The translations under genes were made by a program, and so were the position numbers. From Pseudonocardiales bacterium (GTDB lineage Bacteria; Actinomycetota; Actinomycetes; Mycobacteriales; Pseudonocardiaceae), in contig JAODNG010000068.1 in the NCBI GenBank assembly GCA_025465385.1, forward strand, positions 1-15,875: a stretch of 15,875 bases of DNA, given 5' to 3'. This document shows, one piece after another, positions 1 to 9,590 of this stretch; position 1 is the first letter of the stretch, and each line of letters opens with the position of its first letter. The notes under the pieces were generated by a model. It was not told the origin of the DNA, searched no databases, and was given only the letters and a program-made list of their open reading frames with translations.

Positions 1-3000
1 GAGCCGCTGTTCCAGCGCCAGGTATTGGAAGCCAAGCAGACTGAGTTGCTGGAGACCGCGCCTGGCCACGTCACCCGCTGCTTAGCGAGTCCGTTCGCCG
101 AAGGCTTCCAGGTCATCAGAGACGACCTACGCGCCCGCGGCCTCCCGGAACGGCAGGTGTGGGAGGAGCTGGAGCTGCTCAACCAGGGGCGGCTGCGTAT
201 CGCCAGCAAGGGCATCCAACGCATGGGTGCCGACCTCGTCGCGGTGGGCGAGGACCAGCAGCTGGCCGAGGGCCTGTTCATGGCCGGCCAGGTCGCGGTG
301 CTGCGCTCGGCCACCACCACGATCGCCGGGTTGCACTCCGCGGTCAGCGACCAGGCGGCAAGCTGGTTCACCCGACATGCCGAGCAACTGCGGGCACGAC
401 TGGGGACAGCCGCCAAGGAATGCCAGCCAGCTGACCCCCCGCCGCTCGACGTGGCGATCGTGGGAATGGCCTGCATGTTCCCCGACGCGCCGGACCTCGC
501 CAGTTTCTGGGCGAATGTGATCGCCGGCGCGAACGCGGTCACCGAGGTCCCCACCGAGCGGTGGGACGTCGAGGTCTACTACTCCCCCGAGGCGACCGAC
601 CGCACTGCGGGCGCGATGACGCCGTCGAAGTGGGGAGGGTTCCTACCCAAGATCCCATTTGACCCACTGCGCTACGGCATCCCGCCAGCCTCGCTGACCA
701 GCATCGAGCCGGTGCAGCTGCTCGCGCTGGAGGCCGCGCGACGCGCGCTGGCCGACGCCGGCTACGAGCACGGCGACTTCGATCGCTCCCGAACCGCCGT
801 GGTGTTCGGGGCCGAGGCCGGTGGCGACCTGTCGAACGCGATGGCGCTGCGTACCGTGCTGCCGGCCTACCTCGGCGAAATCCCTCAGGACCTGGCTGAC
901 CAGCTGCCGCCGATGACCGAGGACTCGTTCCCCGGCATGCTGGCCAACGTTATCGCGGGCCGGATCGCCAACCGGCTCGACCTGGGTGGTGCCAACTACA
1001 CCGTGGACGCGGCGTGCGCGTCCTCGCTCGCCGCAGTCCACGCGGGGTGCCAAGAGCTGGCCAGCGGCGCGAGCGACATGGTGCTCTGCGGTGGAGCTGA
1101 CCTACACAACTGCATTAACGACTACTTGGTCTTCGCTGCGGTGCACGCGCTGTCGCCCACCGGGCAGTGCCGGACCTTCGACGCATCCGCGGACGGCATC
1201 GCCCTCGGCGAAGGCGTGGCGTGCGTGCTGCTCAAACCCCTGAAGGACGCCGAACGCGACGGCGACCGCATCTATGCGGTGATCAAGGGCGTCGGGAGCG
1301 CGAGTGATGGCAAGTCGCGAAGCCTCACCGCACCCCGCCCCGAGGGGCAACGCACCGCCTTGGAGCGGGCTTACCGCAACGCCCGCATCTCGCCCGCTGA
1401 GGTGGGGCTTGTCGAGGCGCACGGCACGGGGACGGTGCTCGGCGACCGCACCGAGCTCCGCGCGCTCACTGAGATGTTCATCGAAGCCGGCGCGGTGCCC
1501 GGCGGCTGCGCGTTGGGCTCGGTGAAATCTCAGATCGGGCATACCAAATGCGCGGCGGGCCTGGCGGGGATGGTCAAGGCGGCGCTCGCGGTGCACACCG
1601 GGATCCGACCGCCCACGTTGCACGTGACCGAGCCGAACAAAGAGTGGCAGGCCGAGTCCAACCCTTTCTCCTTCTCCCCGGTGGCGCGACCCTGGGCGGC
1701 GCTACCCGCCGAACGGGTCGCGGGTGTCAGTGGTTTCGGCTTCGGCGGCACCAACTTCCACGTGGTCCTGCAAGGCTACGACGGCACCGCGGCACCGCGG
1801 CACGGCCTCGACCAGTGGCCGGCGGAGCTGTTCACCTTTCGCGGCGCCGACCACAGCGCGGCCTGTCGACCGATTGCGCGGCTGCGGGAGCTGGCCAGGG
1901 CCAATGATGCTGCCGGCCGGCCGTGGCGGTTGCGTGACCTGGCCAAGACCGCATCCCGGTGGGCGGACCGGTCGGACGAACCGGTGCAGGTGGCGATCGT
2001 GGTGGGCGATCTCGACGAGTTGGCCGACCTGCTCGGCAGCGCAGCCGCGGGTGGGCGCGACGGGGCTCGTGGTCTGTTTCTGGCTGAGTCCAGCGAGCCG
2101 GGCAAAGTGGCCTTGTTGTTCCCCGGTCAGGGCAGCCAGCGGCCGGGGATGCTCGCCGAGCTGTTCGTCGCCTTTCCCGAGATCGGCTACCTGCTCCAGC
2201 TTGGCCGGAGGTGGGCCGACACGCTGTTCCCGCCAGCGGCGTTCGATCCCGACGGCGCGCGCCAGCGTGAGATCGCTCTGCGGGACACCCGCGTTGCGCA
2301 ACCCGCGCTGGGCATAGCGGGTTTGGGTGTGCACCACCTGCTCACCCGGTTGGGCGTGACGGCGGACATGCTGGCCGGGCACAGTTACGGCGAGCTGGTC
2401 GCGCTGTGCGCCGCCGGCGCCTTCGACGCGAGGGCGCTGCTTGAGTTAAGCGAGGCCAGGGCCGCAGCGATCCTCGCGGCGGCTGGCGACGACCCGGGCA
2501 TGATGGCCGCGGTTTCGGCCACCGCGGAGCAGGTCGAGCGGGTTGTACAGGCGGCGGCCCTGTCCGAGCAGGTGGTGGCCGCCAACCACAACGGCCCCTG
2601 CCAGGTCGTGATCTCAGGACCGACCGCGCTGGTCGAGCGCGCGGTCACCGAGCTGATCGCCGCCGGCCATCCCTGTAAATGCCTCCCCGTGGCGTGCGCG
2701 TTCCACAGCCCAGTGGTCGCCGGTGCCTGCGGGCGCTTCGCGGAGGCACTGTCCGGCCATGCGCTGCGAGACCTCGCCACGCCGGTGTGGTCCAACCGCA
2801 CCGCGTGTGCCTATCCCCAGCATTCGGGCGGTGTAGGCGAGGAGTTGGCCGCGCAGGTCGGCGCGCCGGTTCGGTTCGCCGAGCAGATCGAATCGATGTA
2901 CGCGGCCGGCGCCAGGGTGTTCGTGGAGGCCGGCCCCGGGCAGGTGCTGACGGGACTGGTGGGGGCGATCCTGGGCGACCGTCCACACGTCGCTGTGGCC

Positions 3001-5157
3001 TGTGACGGTCAAGCCGTGCCGGGACTTCCTGGCTTCTTGACGGCGATCGCCAAGCTGGCGGTCGCCGGGGTGCCGCTGCGCACGGGGTGGCTGTTCAGCG
3101 GCCGCGACGCCAACGACGTCGCCAACACCACGCCACCGCCCCGGCCGGGCTGGACCGTCGATGGCCACCTGGTCCGCACCGCCGACGGCGCCTGCCTCCC
3201 CGGTGGTCTGGCTCCCGCGCAGCGTGTGCTGCCTGCGACGGCCGCGGTGGGAGCCGGCAACGGCAACGGTGATGCGTTAATCAGCGAGTTCCTGCGCGCG
3301 AGCAAAGAGATGGTTGCCGCGCAACGCGACGTGCTGCTGACCTACCTCGGTGCCGAGCCCGGCGTGCCGGCCGCGCCGCTGCCTAACCTCCGGCGTGCCC
3401 TGCCGGTCGCGGAGCCCTCGGTAGCCCTCGCCGCGCCCGCCCCTGCGCCTGCGCCGAAGGATGCGTTGACCGGCGTGTTGGAGATCATCAGCCAGCGCAC
3501 CGGCTACCCGATTGACATGATCGAGCCGGACCTCGACCTTGAGTCCGACCTGTCGATCGACTCCATCAAGCGCACCGAGATCCTAGGCACGCTCACCGCC
3601 CGCCTTGGCGAGCGCACCGACACCACCAAGCTCACCGACTCCGAGATGGACGAACTTGCGCGGGCGCGCACCGCGGGCGCGCTCGCCACGTGGCTAGCCA
3701 CCCGCATGGGCGAGACACCCCCCACCTCCGCCGGCGTGCCACCCACGCGGTTTGTGATCGAACCCAGCCCGCTCGGCGACGCTGATCCCGTCGACGGCTC
3801 GGCGCTGCGCGGTTGCCAGTTCATAGTCGTAGGCGGCAGCGTCCTGAGTAGGGAGCTGGTCACCCAGCTCACCGGGTACGGCGCGGCGGCCCACGAGCGC
3901 GACCTCGATGAGCACATGGACGGGTTCATCTGGCTCGACGCGCTCACGGCCGCCGATGACCCGCTGCTGCCGGAGGCGTTCCTGACCTTCCAGGCGGCGC
4001 TGGCCCACCGCCCACGTTGGCTGCTGGCCGCCTGCCCGATCGATGGAGGAGTCCAGTCCGCTGGGTTACGCGGCTTCTTCCGCACCGTGGCCAAGGAGTA
4101 CCCGGACACGCGGGCGACGCTGATCGAAGTCGATCCGGCGGCATCAGCCGCGGCGATGGCCCAACTGCTCGTCAGTGAGCTCCTCGCGACGAACAGCGCC
4201 CCCGTCGTGCGGCACGCGGATGGAGCCAGGCACGCCTTGCGCATGGTGGAGGCGCCGCTGCGCGACACCATCCAGGCGAGCGCGTCCGGGAGCACCATCG
4301 GGCTCGACCGCGGCTCGGTGGTGCTGCTCGTCGGCGGCGCCAGGGGAATCACTGCCCGATTCGCGGTGAGGTTAGCCCGCGATATCGGCTGCCGGATCGA
4401 GCTGGCCGGTCGCACCCCGCTGCCGACCGAGCTCGAAGACCCGGCGACCGCGGCGGCCGGTGACCGGCCAGCGCTGCGGACCGCCCTTGCCCGTCTCGGT
4501 TACCGATCAACGGCCGAGGTTGAGCGCGCGGCGAGCGAGATTTTGGCCCAGCGCGAGGTCGAGGCCACTCTCGCGGAGCTGCGCGCGCTGGGTGGTTCGG
4601 CCTGCTACCGCCGCGTCGATACGCGGGATCCCGATGCGGTGCACCGGCTGGTCAAAACTGTCCACGCCGAACACGACCGAATCGACGGCGTGGTCTACGC
4701 CGCCGGTGTGATCGAGGACCGGTTGCTGGCCAGCAAGAACCTGGACTCCTTCCGCCGGGTGTTCACCACCAAGGTCGACGGCGCCAGGGCGTTGCTGGGC
4801 GCGCTACAGGATCTCCCCGAAGGACCACGGTTCGTGGCGCTGTTCGGCAGCGTTGCGGCGACGCTCGGCAACCCGGGACAGGCGGACTACGCGGCGGCCA
4901 ACGACGCCCTGGAGTACCTCGGCACATCGTGGGCGGCCCGCACCGGCCGCCGCGTGCTGACCGTGCACTGGGGCCCGTGGGCGCCCAGCGGCACGCACGG
5001 CGGGATGGTGACGCCCGAGCTGGCGCAAGAGTACGGCCGGCGCGGCATCGCGCTGATCGATCCCGAGGAAGGTACGCGTTGCCTGCTCGGCGAGCTCGCA
5101 TCGGGCGCGCCGTCGGTGCGCGCCGTCGTGTACACCGCCCAGGGTTGGCCGGCGTGA
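1..5157 (+). CDS. Iterative type I PKS/PUFA-like synthase, (NPD-ER)-KS-AT-ACP-KR, 5' partial
   Basis: The frame is open to the left edge, so the start lies outside the window. Residues are counted here from the TTG at base 25. Residues 1-125 (SPFAEGF, LNQGRLRIASKG, FMAGQVAVLR) resemble the end of a nitronate-monooxygenase/PfaD-like flavin TIM barrel, an enoyl reductase in this setting. KS spans about 141-583 with Cys331 (DAACASS), His466 (EAHGTGT) and His506 (IGHTK). AT spans about 690-1010 with GQGSQ at 701, Ser787 (GHSYGE) and His894 (AFHS), a malonyl-type pattern. An Ala/Pro linker leads to one ACP with Ser1180 (LSIDSIKR), the form typical of PUFA synthases. KR spans about 1245-1700 with GGARGIT at 1437, Lys1583, Ser1609, Tyr1622 and Asn1626. 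AAGVIEDRLL in the KR also resembles PfaA. The cytosolic enzyme would extend and ketoreduce an acyl chain. The stop overlaps the next start (GTGA). Four TTA codons (2446, 3277, 4066, 4372) are present. Domain calls are firm; the NPD call is moderate. Confidence 0.93.
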   Translation, partial: EPLFQRQVLEAKQTELLETAPGHVTRCLASPFAEGFQVIRDDLRARGLPERQVWEELELLNQGRLRIASKGIQRMGADLVAVGEDQQLAEGLFMAGQVAVLRSATTTIAGLHSAVSDQAASWFTRHAEQLRARLGTAAKECQPADPPPLDVAIVGMACMFPDAPDLASFWANVIAGANAVTEVPTERWDVEVYYSPEATDRTAGAMTPSKWGGFLPKIPFDPLRYGIPPASLTSIEPVQLLALEAARRALADAGYEHGDFDRSRTAVVFGAEAGGDLSNAMALRTVLPAYLGEIPQDLADQLPPMTEDSFPGMLANVIAGRIANRLDLGGANYTVDAACASSLAAVHAGCQELASGASDMVLCGGADLHNCINDYLVFAAVHALSPTGQCRTFDASADGIALGEGVACVLLKPLKDAERDGDRIYAVIKGVGSASDGKSRSLTAPRPEGQRTALERAYRNARISPAEVGLVEAHGTGTVLGDRTELRALTEMFIEAGAVPGGCALGSVKSQIGHTKCAAGLAGMVKAALAVHTGIRPPTLHVTEPNKEWQAESNPFSFSPVARPWAALPAERVAGVSGFGFGGTNFHVVLQGYDGTAAPRHGLDQWPAELFTFRGADHSAACRPIARLRELARANDAAGRPWRLRDLAKTASRWADRSDEPVQVAIVVGDLDELADLLGSAAAGGRDGARGLFLAESSEPGKVALLFPGQGSQRPGMLAELFVAFPEIGYLLQLGRRWADTLFPPAAFDPDGARQREIALRDTRVAQPALGIAGLGVHHLLTRLGVTADMLAGHSYGELVALCAAGAFDARALLELSEARAAAILAAAGDDPGMMAAVSATAEQVERVVQAAALSEQVVAANHNGPCQVVISGPTALVERAVTELIAAGHPCKCLPVACAFHSPVVAGACGRFAEALSGHALRDLATPVWSNRTACAYPQHSGGVGEELAAQVGAPVRFAEQIESMYAAGARVFVEAGPGQVLTGLVGAILGDRPHVAVACDGQAVPGLPGFLTAIAKLAVAGVPLRTGWLFSGRDANDVANTTPPPRPGWTVDGHLVRTADGACLPGGLAPAQRVLPATAAVGAGNGNGDALISEFLRASKEMVAAQRDVLLTYLGAEPGVPAAPLPNLRRALPVAEPSVALAAPAPAPAPKDALTGVLEIISQRTGYPIDMIEPDLDLESDLSIDSIKRTEILGTLTARLGERTDTTKLTDSEMDELARARTAGALATWLATRMGETPPTSAGVPPTRFVIEPSPLGDADPVDGSALRGCQFIVVGGSVLSRELVTQLTGYGAAAHERDLDEHMDGFIWLDALTAADDPLLPEAFLTFQAALAHRPRWLLAACPIDGGVQSAGLRGFFRTVAKEYPDTRATLIEVDPAASAAAMAQLLVSELLATNSAPVVRHADGARHALRMVEAPLRDTIQASASGSTIGLDRGSVVLLVGGARGITARFAVRLARDIGCRIELAGRTPLPTELEDPATAAAGDRPALRTALARLGYRSTAEVERAASEILAQREVEATLAELRALGGSACYRRVDTRDPDAVHRLVKTVHAEHDRIDGVVYAAGVIEDRLLASKNLDSFRRVFTTKVDGARALLGALQDLPEGPRFVALFGSVAATLGNPGQADYAAANDALEYLGTSWAARTGRRVLTVHWGPWAPSGTHGGMVTPELAQEYGRRGIALIDPEEGTRCLLGELASGAPSVRAVVYTAQGWPA

Positions 5158-8100
5158 CGACGACCCAGCCGCCGGCCGCGATCGTGGGCATGTCGGTGCT
5201 ATTACCAGGCGCGGCTAATCTCGACTCGTATTGGCAGAACCTCGTCGACGGGGTCGACTCGATCACCGAAGTCCCGGAGAATCGGTGGGAGGCGAGTTTC
5301 TACGACCCAGCAGCGGCGAGCGGCCCGCCGCAGGCGGACCGCGTGTACTGCCGGCGAGGCGGCTTCGTCGACGATCTCGCCGAGATCGACCCCACCGAAT
5401 TCGGCATCATGCCCGGCTCCGTGGCGAGCACAGAACCTGATCAGCTCATCGCGTTGAAGGTCGCCGCCTCCGCCGTCGCTGACGCAGGCGGTCAAGAGCG
5501 ATTGCCCGCGCGTGACCGGATCGGGGTCATCCTGGGCCGAAGCGGCTACTTCACCCCAGGAATGGTCCGGCTCGAGCAGCGGGTCCGCACCGCACACCAG
5601 CTCATCCGCACCCTCGGTGAGCTGGCGCCCGACCTGATGCCAGAGCAGCTAGACCGGATCAAGGCTACGTTCACCGAGCACCTCGGCCCCTACGGTGCCG
5701 ACGCTGCCGTCGGATTGGTGCCCGCCCTGGCGGCCTCCCGCATCGCGAGCCGGCTCGACTTCCGCGGCCCCGCCTACACCCTGGACGCGGCCTGCGCGTC
5801 GTCCCTGGTCGCCGTAGACCAAGCGGTCGCCGAGCTAGCGAGAGGGCGCTGCGATCTGGTGCTGGCCGGTGGCGTGCACCACTGCCACGACATCCTGCTC
5901 TGGAGTGTGTTGACCCAGTTGAGGGTGTTGTCAGTCAGTCAGCGAATCCGGCCGTTCGACCGCGCCGCGGACGGCCTGCTGATCGGCGAGGGCACCGGCG
6001 TGGTCGCGCTGAAACGGCTGGCCGACGCCGAGCGGGACGGTGACCGCATCTACGCCGTCATCCGTGGCACCGGTGTGGCCAGCGACGGCAGGGCTGGGAG
6101 CCTGTTCAACCCCGAGCCCGACGGCCAGGCTCTCGCGGTGCGGCAAGCGTGGCAGGCGGCCGGTCTCGACCCCGCCGAACCTGGTTCGATCGGCCTGCTC
6201 GAGGCCAGCGGCACGGCCACGCCCGTCGGTGACCAAGCCGAGCTGACCGCCCTTGCCCGCGTGTTCGGTCCACCCGACGGCGAGCGGGCGGTGATCGGCT
6301 CGGTCAAGTCGATGATCGGACATACCATGTCGACCGGCGGGGTCGCCGGGCTGATCAAGGCAGCGCTCGCGGTCCATCGGGGTGTCCTGCTGCCCACCCT
6401 GGGATGCGAGGACCCGCATCCCGCGCTGGCCCGCACCCGGTTCCGGCCGATCAGCTCGGCGGAGCCGTGGGAGCTCAGCGGCGGCCAGCGGGTGCGCCGC
6501 GCCGCGGTCAACTCGTTCGGCTTCGGCGGCATCAACGCCCACCTTGTGCTCGAGCAACCGTCCACAGTGGATGCCCCGCCACTACGTCGGCAGGTCGTCG
6601 TCGGTGAGCCCGAGCAGGTACTGCGGGTAACCGCCGCGACGCCGAGCGGACTAGGTGAACTGCTCAACCGAGAAGACGCCGCGGTACGGGCGCTCAGCAG
6701 TTCTGCGTCCCCAGCGGACGGCTGCCGCCTTGGCGTCGTGAACCCGACCCCGAAACGCCTCGCACTGGCCAGGCGGGTTGTCGCCAAAGGCTCATCGTGG
6801 CGCGGTCGCAGCGACATCTGGTTCAGCCCGCAGCCGCTGCTGCGCGCGCAGGCGAGTGCGCGCCTCGGGTTCGTGTTCCCCGGTCTGGAATCGGAGTTCT
6901 CACCTAGGGTCGACGATGTCGCCGAACACTTCGGCCTGCCTCGGCCGGACATCTCGCTCGCCAACGCCGGCCGGCACGGGATCGCCGTGGTGACCGTCAG
7001 CCGGCTGCTGGACCGGGCATTGCGGCGACTACGTGTCCTGCCCGATGTAGTGGCTGGTCACAGCGGCGGCGAGTTGACGGCGATGATCTCGGCGGGGATG
7101 TACAGCGACGCCGAAGCCGACCAGTTTTTCGAATCCCTTGACCCGGATGCGCTGCTGTTCCCTGATGTCGTGTTCGCCGTGCTCGGCTGCGGCGTCGACC
7201 GGCTCGTCGATGCCCTGGCGGACCGCCAGGACATTGTGGTCTCACACGACAACTCACCGAACCAGACGATCGTCTGCGGGCCGGCCGCCGCCATTGACGA
7301 GTTCGTCCGAACATTCCGCGCCCACAATGTGGTCGGCCAAGTCCTGCCTCTCCGCTCGGGTTTCCATACCCCGATGATGGAGCCCTACCTCGCCCCGACC
7401 CGAGCGGCGATCAGCCGTCTCCGGTTGTACCCACCCACAGTGCCGATCTGGTCGACGACGCTCGTTGCCCCCTACCCGGCGAACGAGGCCGAGGTCAGGA
7501 CGCTGATGGTGCGGCACCTGTTGGAGCCGGTGCGCTTCCGACCGTTGATCGAGGCGATGTACGACGACGGCGTCAGGGTTTTCGTGCAGGTCGGAGTTGG
7601 GCAGCTCGGTTCACTGATCGACGACACGTTGCGCGGCAGGGAACATCTGACGGTGGCGGCTAACTCACCGCACCGCAGCGGGCTGGACCAGCTACGCAGG
7701 GTGGTCACCGCACTATGGGTTGAAGGCAGGTCGCCTGAGTGGCCCACCACCGTCGGCCCGAGACATCGCGGGCAACCGGTCAAGCTCAACCTCTCGACGA
7801 CGCTGGTCTCCCTCAACGGGACAGCGCCGAACATGATCCCTGGACTCGCGACCTCGTTGTCCGGGTCGCTGTCCAGGCTGGATCAGCTCGCGGCGCGGCA
7901 CCCACTGGCGGCTGAGCTCACCGGGTTGCTGAGAGAGACCGCGGACTCCGCGGCCGCGGTGATCGACGCTCAGGGGAGCTGTCCGGTCGCATCGCGAGAG
8001 GTACGCACCGTGCTGCAGGTGTCCACTGAGACCATGCCGTACCTGCGGGATCACCGCTTCGTCCGGCAGCGTGAGGATTGGCCCAACGAAGAGGACCGGT

Positions 8101-9590
8101 GGCCGATCGTGCCGGGCGCCACGCTGGTCCAGCACATGGTCGACGCCGCCGAGCAGGTTGTCCCCGGCTGGTATCCGGTGGTCGTACACGAGCTGCGGCT
8201 GAACCGTTGGCTGGTGGCAGCACCCGCGGTCGACGTGCCCGTCATCGCAGTCCCCCAGGGGTCGGGCCGCGTCGAGGTGAGCGTCGGCCAGTACGCGCAA
8301 GCGATGATCGAGATGGGCGAGCGCCACCCGCACCCGCCGCCCCCCTGGCCTGTCGACACCGACGTCGAGCGGGCGCCGGACGTCAACGCGCAGGAATTCT
8401 ATGCCCAGCGGTGGACCTTCCACGGCCCGCGGTTCCAGGGCATCACCGACCTGGTCGCACAGGGCGAGCGCCACGTGCGTGGCGTCATCACGACCCCGGC
8501 CGCGCCAGGCGGCCTGCTCGACAACCTCGCGCAGCTCGTCTGGTACTGGACCATGTCGACGCATACCACTAAGCGGGTGGCGCTTCCGGTGCAGATGGAG
8601 CACATGCGCCTGTTCGGCCCGCATCCCGCCGCCGGCACGTTAGTGGACGCCACCATCCGGTTCCGATCGGTCACCGACACAACGGTGGAGGCCGACATGC
8701 AGGTGACCCACCGTGGGCGGGTCTGGGCGCACATCGAGGGCTGGCGGAGCCGCCGCTTCGACAGCGACCTGGAGACAGCGGCGGCTGAGCGGTTTCCCGA
8801 GCAGCACACACTGTCTCGGATATCGTCGGAGGGCTGGGCGGTGCTCTTCGACCGGTGGCCGGACATTTCATCGCGTGACTTGATCATGCGCGGCTACCTC
8901 AGCTCCGCGGAGCGCACGTCCTACGACCAGTGCTTGCCCCGCTCCCGGAGGCAGTGGCTGCTCGGCCGGATCGCGGTGAAGGACGCGGTCCGCCAGTGGC
9001 TGTGGGACCAGGGTTGGGGACCGGTATTCCCCGCCGAGGTTCAGGTCTCCAACGACGAGCGCGGCCGGCCACGAGTCACCGGATGGCCCGGTCGGACGCT
9101 GCCCGCCCTCGAGGTGTCCCTGGCGCACTGCCAACAAGTCGGGGTGGCAATCGTCGGGCCGCACTGCCGCCAGGACGGCCGCAGTGTTGACAGCGGCGGT
9201 GTCGGCATCGACATCGAGGAGATCGTCGAGCGCGACGACCGCGCCCAGGACTTCGCGTTGTCGCTGGACGAGCGTGCGCTGATCGCCGCTTACAGCGCGG
9301 AGACCGGTGAGCCGGCCGCGGTGTGGTTCACCCGGTTCTGGACCGCCAAAGAGGCGGTGTCCAAGGCCGAGGGCACCGGCCTCCGTGGTCGCCCGCAGCG
9401 CTTCGCGGTGGTGAAAGCCAGCCCAACCGAACTCACCGTCAGGATACGGCCGGACAACGGCCCAGGCGATCGTGCAGACACCTATCGGGTTCGGTGCAAG
9501 CAGCTGAGTAACCGTGAAGATCAACGAGAGCGACACTACGTCGTCGCGTGGACCACCGGTCCAGCGGCTCGAGCCGGAGGGACACAGTGA
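5154..9590 (+). CDS. PKS protein KS-AT-DH-PPTase with atypical KS and AT
   Basis: The GTG at 5154 overlaps the previous stop and puts the KS start (AIVGMSVLLPG) directly at the N-terminus, giving 1478 aa. KS spans about 8-465 with Cys214 (DAACASS) and His390 (IGHTM). The usual HGTGT His is Ser352 (EASGTAT). AT spans about 575-860 with Ser637 (GHSGGE) and His738 (GFHT), but PGLES stands where GQGSQ is expected. A double-hotdog PKS dehydratase spans about 945-1205 with His967 (LRDHRF) and Asp1123 in DNLAQ. An Sfp-type phosphopantetheinyl transferase forms residues about 1215-1470, with GIDIEE (Asp1353, Glu1355) and WTAKEA (Lys1399, Glu1400). No ACP is present, so it must act on the ACP of the first protein or on the free ACP. 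The fused PPTase would load those carriers, as in enediyne PKSs. TTA codons occur at 5202 and 8640. Architecture is firm; the activity of KS and AT is uncertain. Confidence 0.93.
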   Translation: MTTTQPPAAIVGMSVLLPGAANLDSYWQNLVDGVDSITEVPENRWEASFYDPAAASGPPQADRVYCRRGGFVDDLAEIDPTEFGIMPGSVASTEPDQLIALKVAASAVADAGGQERLPARDRIGVILGRSGYFTPGMVRLEQRVRTAHQLIRTLGELAPDLMPEQLDRIKATFTEHLGPYGADAAVGLVPALAASRIASRLDFRGPAYTLDAACASSLVAVDQAVAELARGRCDLVLAGGVHHCHDILLWSVLTQLRVLSVSQRIRPFDRAADGLLIGEGTGVVALKRLADAERDGDRIYAVIRGTGVASDGRAGSLFNPEPDGQALAVRQAWQAAGLDPAEPGSIGLLEASGTATPVGDQAELTALARVFGPPDGERAVIGSVKSMIGHTMSTGGVAGLIKAALAVHRGVLLPTLGCEDPHPALARTRFRPISSAEPWELSGGQRVRRAAVNSFGFGGINAHLVLEQPSTVDAPPLRRQVVVGEPEQVLRVTAATPSGLGELLNREDAAVRALSSSASPADGCRLGVVNPTPKRLALARRVVAKGSSWRGRSDIWFSPQPLLRAQASARLGFVFPGLESEFSPRVDDVAEHFGLPRPDISLANAGRHGIAVVTVSRLLDRALRRLRVLPDVVAGHSGGELTAMISAGMYSDAEADQFFESLDPDALLFPDVVFAVLGCGVDRLVDALADRQDIVVSHDNSPNQTIVCGPAAAIDEFVRTFRAHNVVGQVLPLRSGFHTPMMEPYLAPTRAAISRLRLYPPTVPIWSTTLVAPYPANEAEVRTLMVRHLLEPVRFRPLIEAMYDDGVRVFVQVGVGQLGSLIDDTLRGREHLTVAANSPHRSGLDQLRRVVTALWVEGRSPEWPTTVGPRHRGQPVKLNLSTTLVSLNGTAPNMIPGLATSLSGSLSRLDQLAARHPLAAELTGLLRETADSAAAVIDAQGSCPVASREVRTVLQVSTETMPYLRDHRFVRQREDWPNEEDRWPIVPGATLVQHMVDAAEQVVPGWYPVVVHELRLNRWLVAAPAVDVPVIAVPQGSGRVEVSVGQYAQAMIEMGERHPHPPPPWPVDTDVERAPDVNAQEFYAQRWTFHGPRFQGITDLVAQGERHVRGVITTPAAPGGLLDNLAQLVWYWTMSTHTTKRVALPVQMEHMRLFGPHPAAGTLVDATIRFRSVTDTTVEADMQVTHRGRVWAHIEGWRSRRFDSDLETAAAERFPEQHTLSRISSEGWAVLFDRWPDISSRDLIMRGYLSSAERTSYDQCLPRSRRQWLLGRIAVKDAVRQWLWDQGWGPVFPAEVQVSNDERGRPRVTGWPGRTLPALEVSLAHCQQVGVAIVGPHCRQDGRSVDSGGVGIDIEEIVERDDRAQDFALSLDERALIAAYSAETGEPAAVWFTRFWTAKEAVSKAEGTGLRGRPQRFAVVKASPTELTVRIRPDNGPGDRADTYRVRCKQLSNREDQRERHYVVAWTTGPAARAGGTQ
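9576..9581 (+). promoter_or_regulatory. Ribosome binding site deciding the ACP start
   Basis: GGAGGG lies 5 nt before GTG 9587. It supports that start over the GTG at 9548, which lies inside the preceding gene and would add 13 residues. Confidence 0.7.

Noticed and set aside
4929..5153. N-terminal extension of the second PKS protein
   Set aside because: The frame is open upstream but overlaps the KR domain of gene 1 and encodes Arg-rich low-complexity sequence. GTG 5154 with the GTGA overlap starts exactly at the KS domain.
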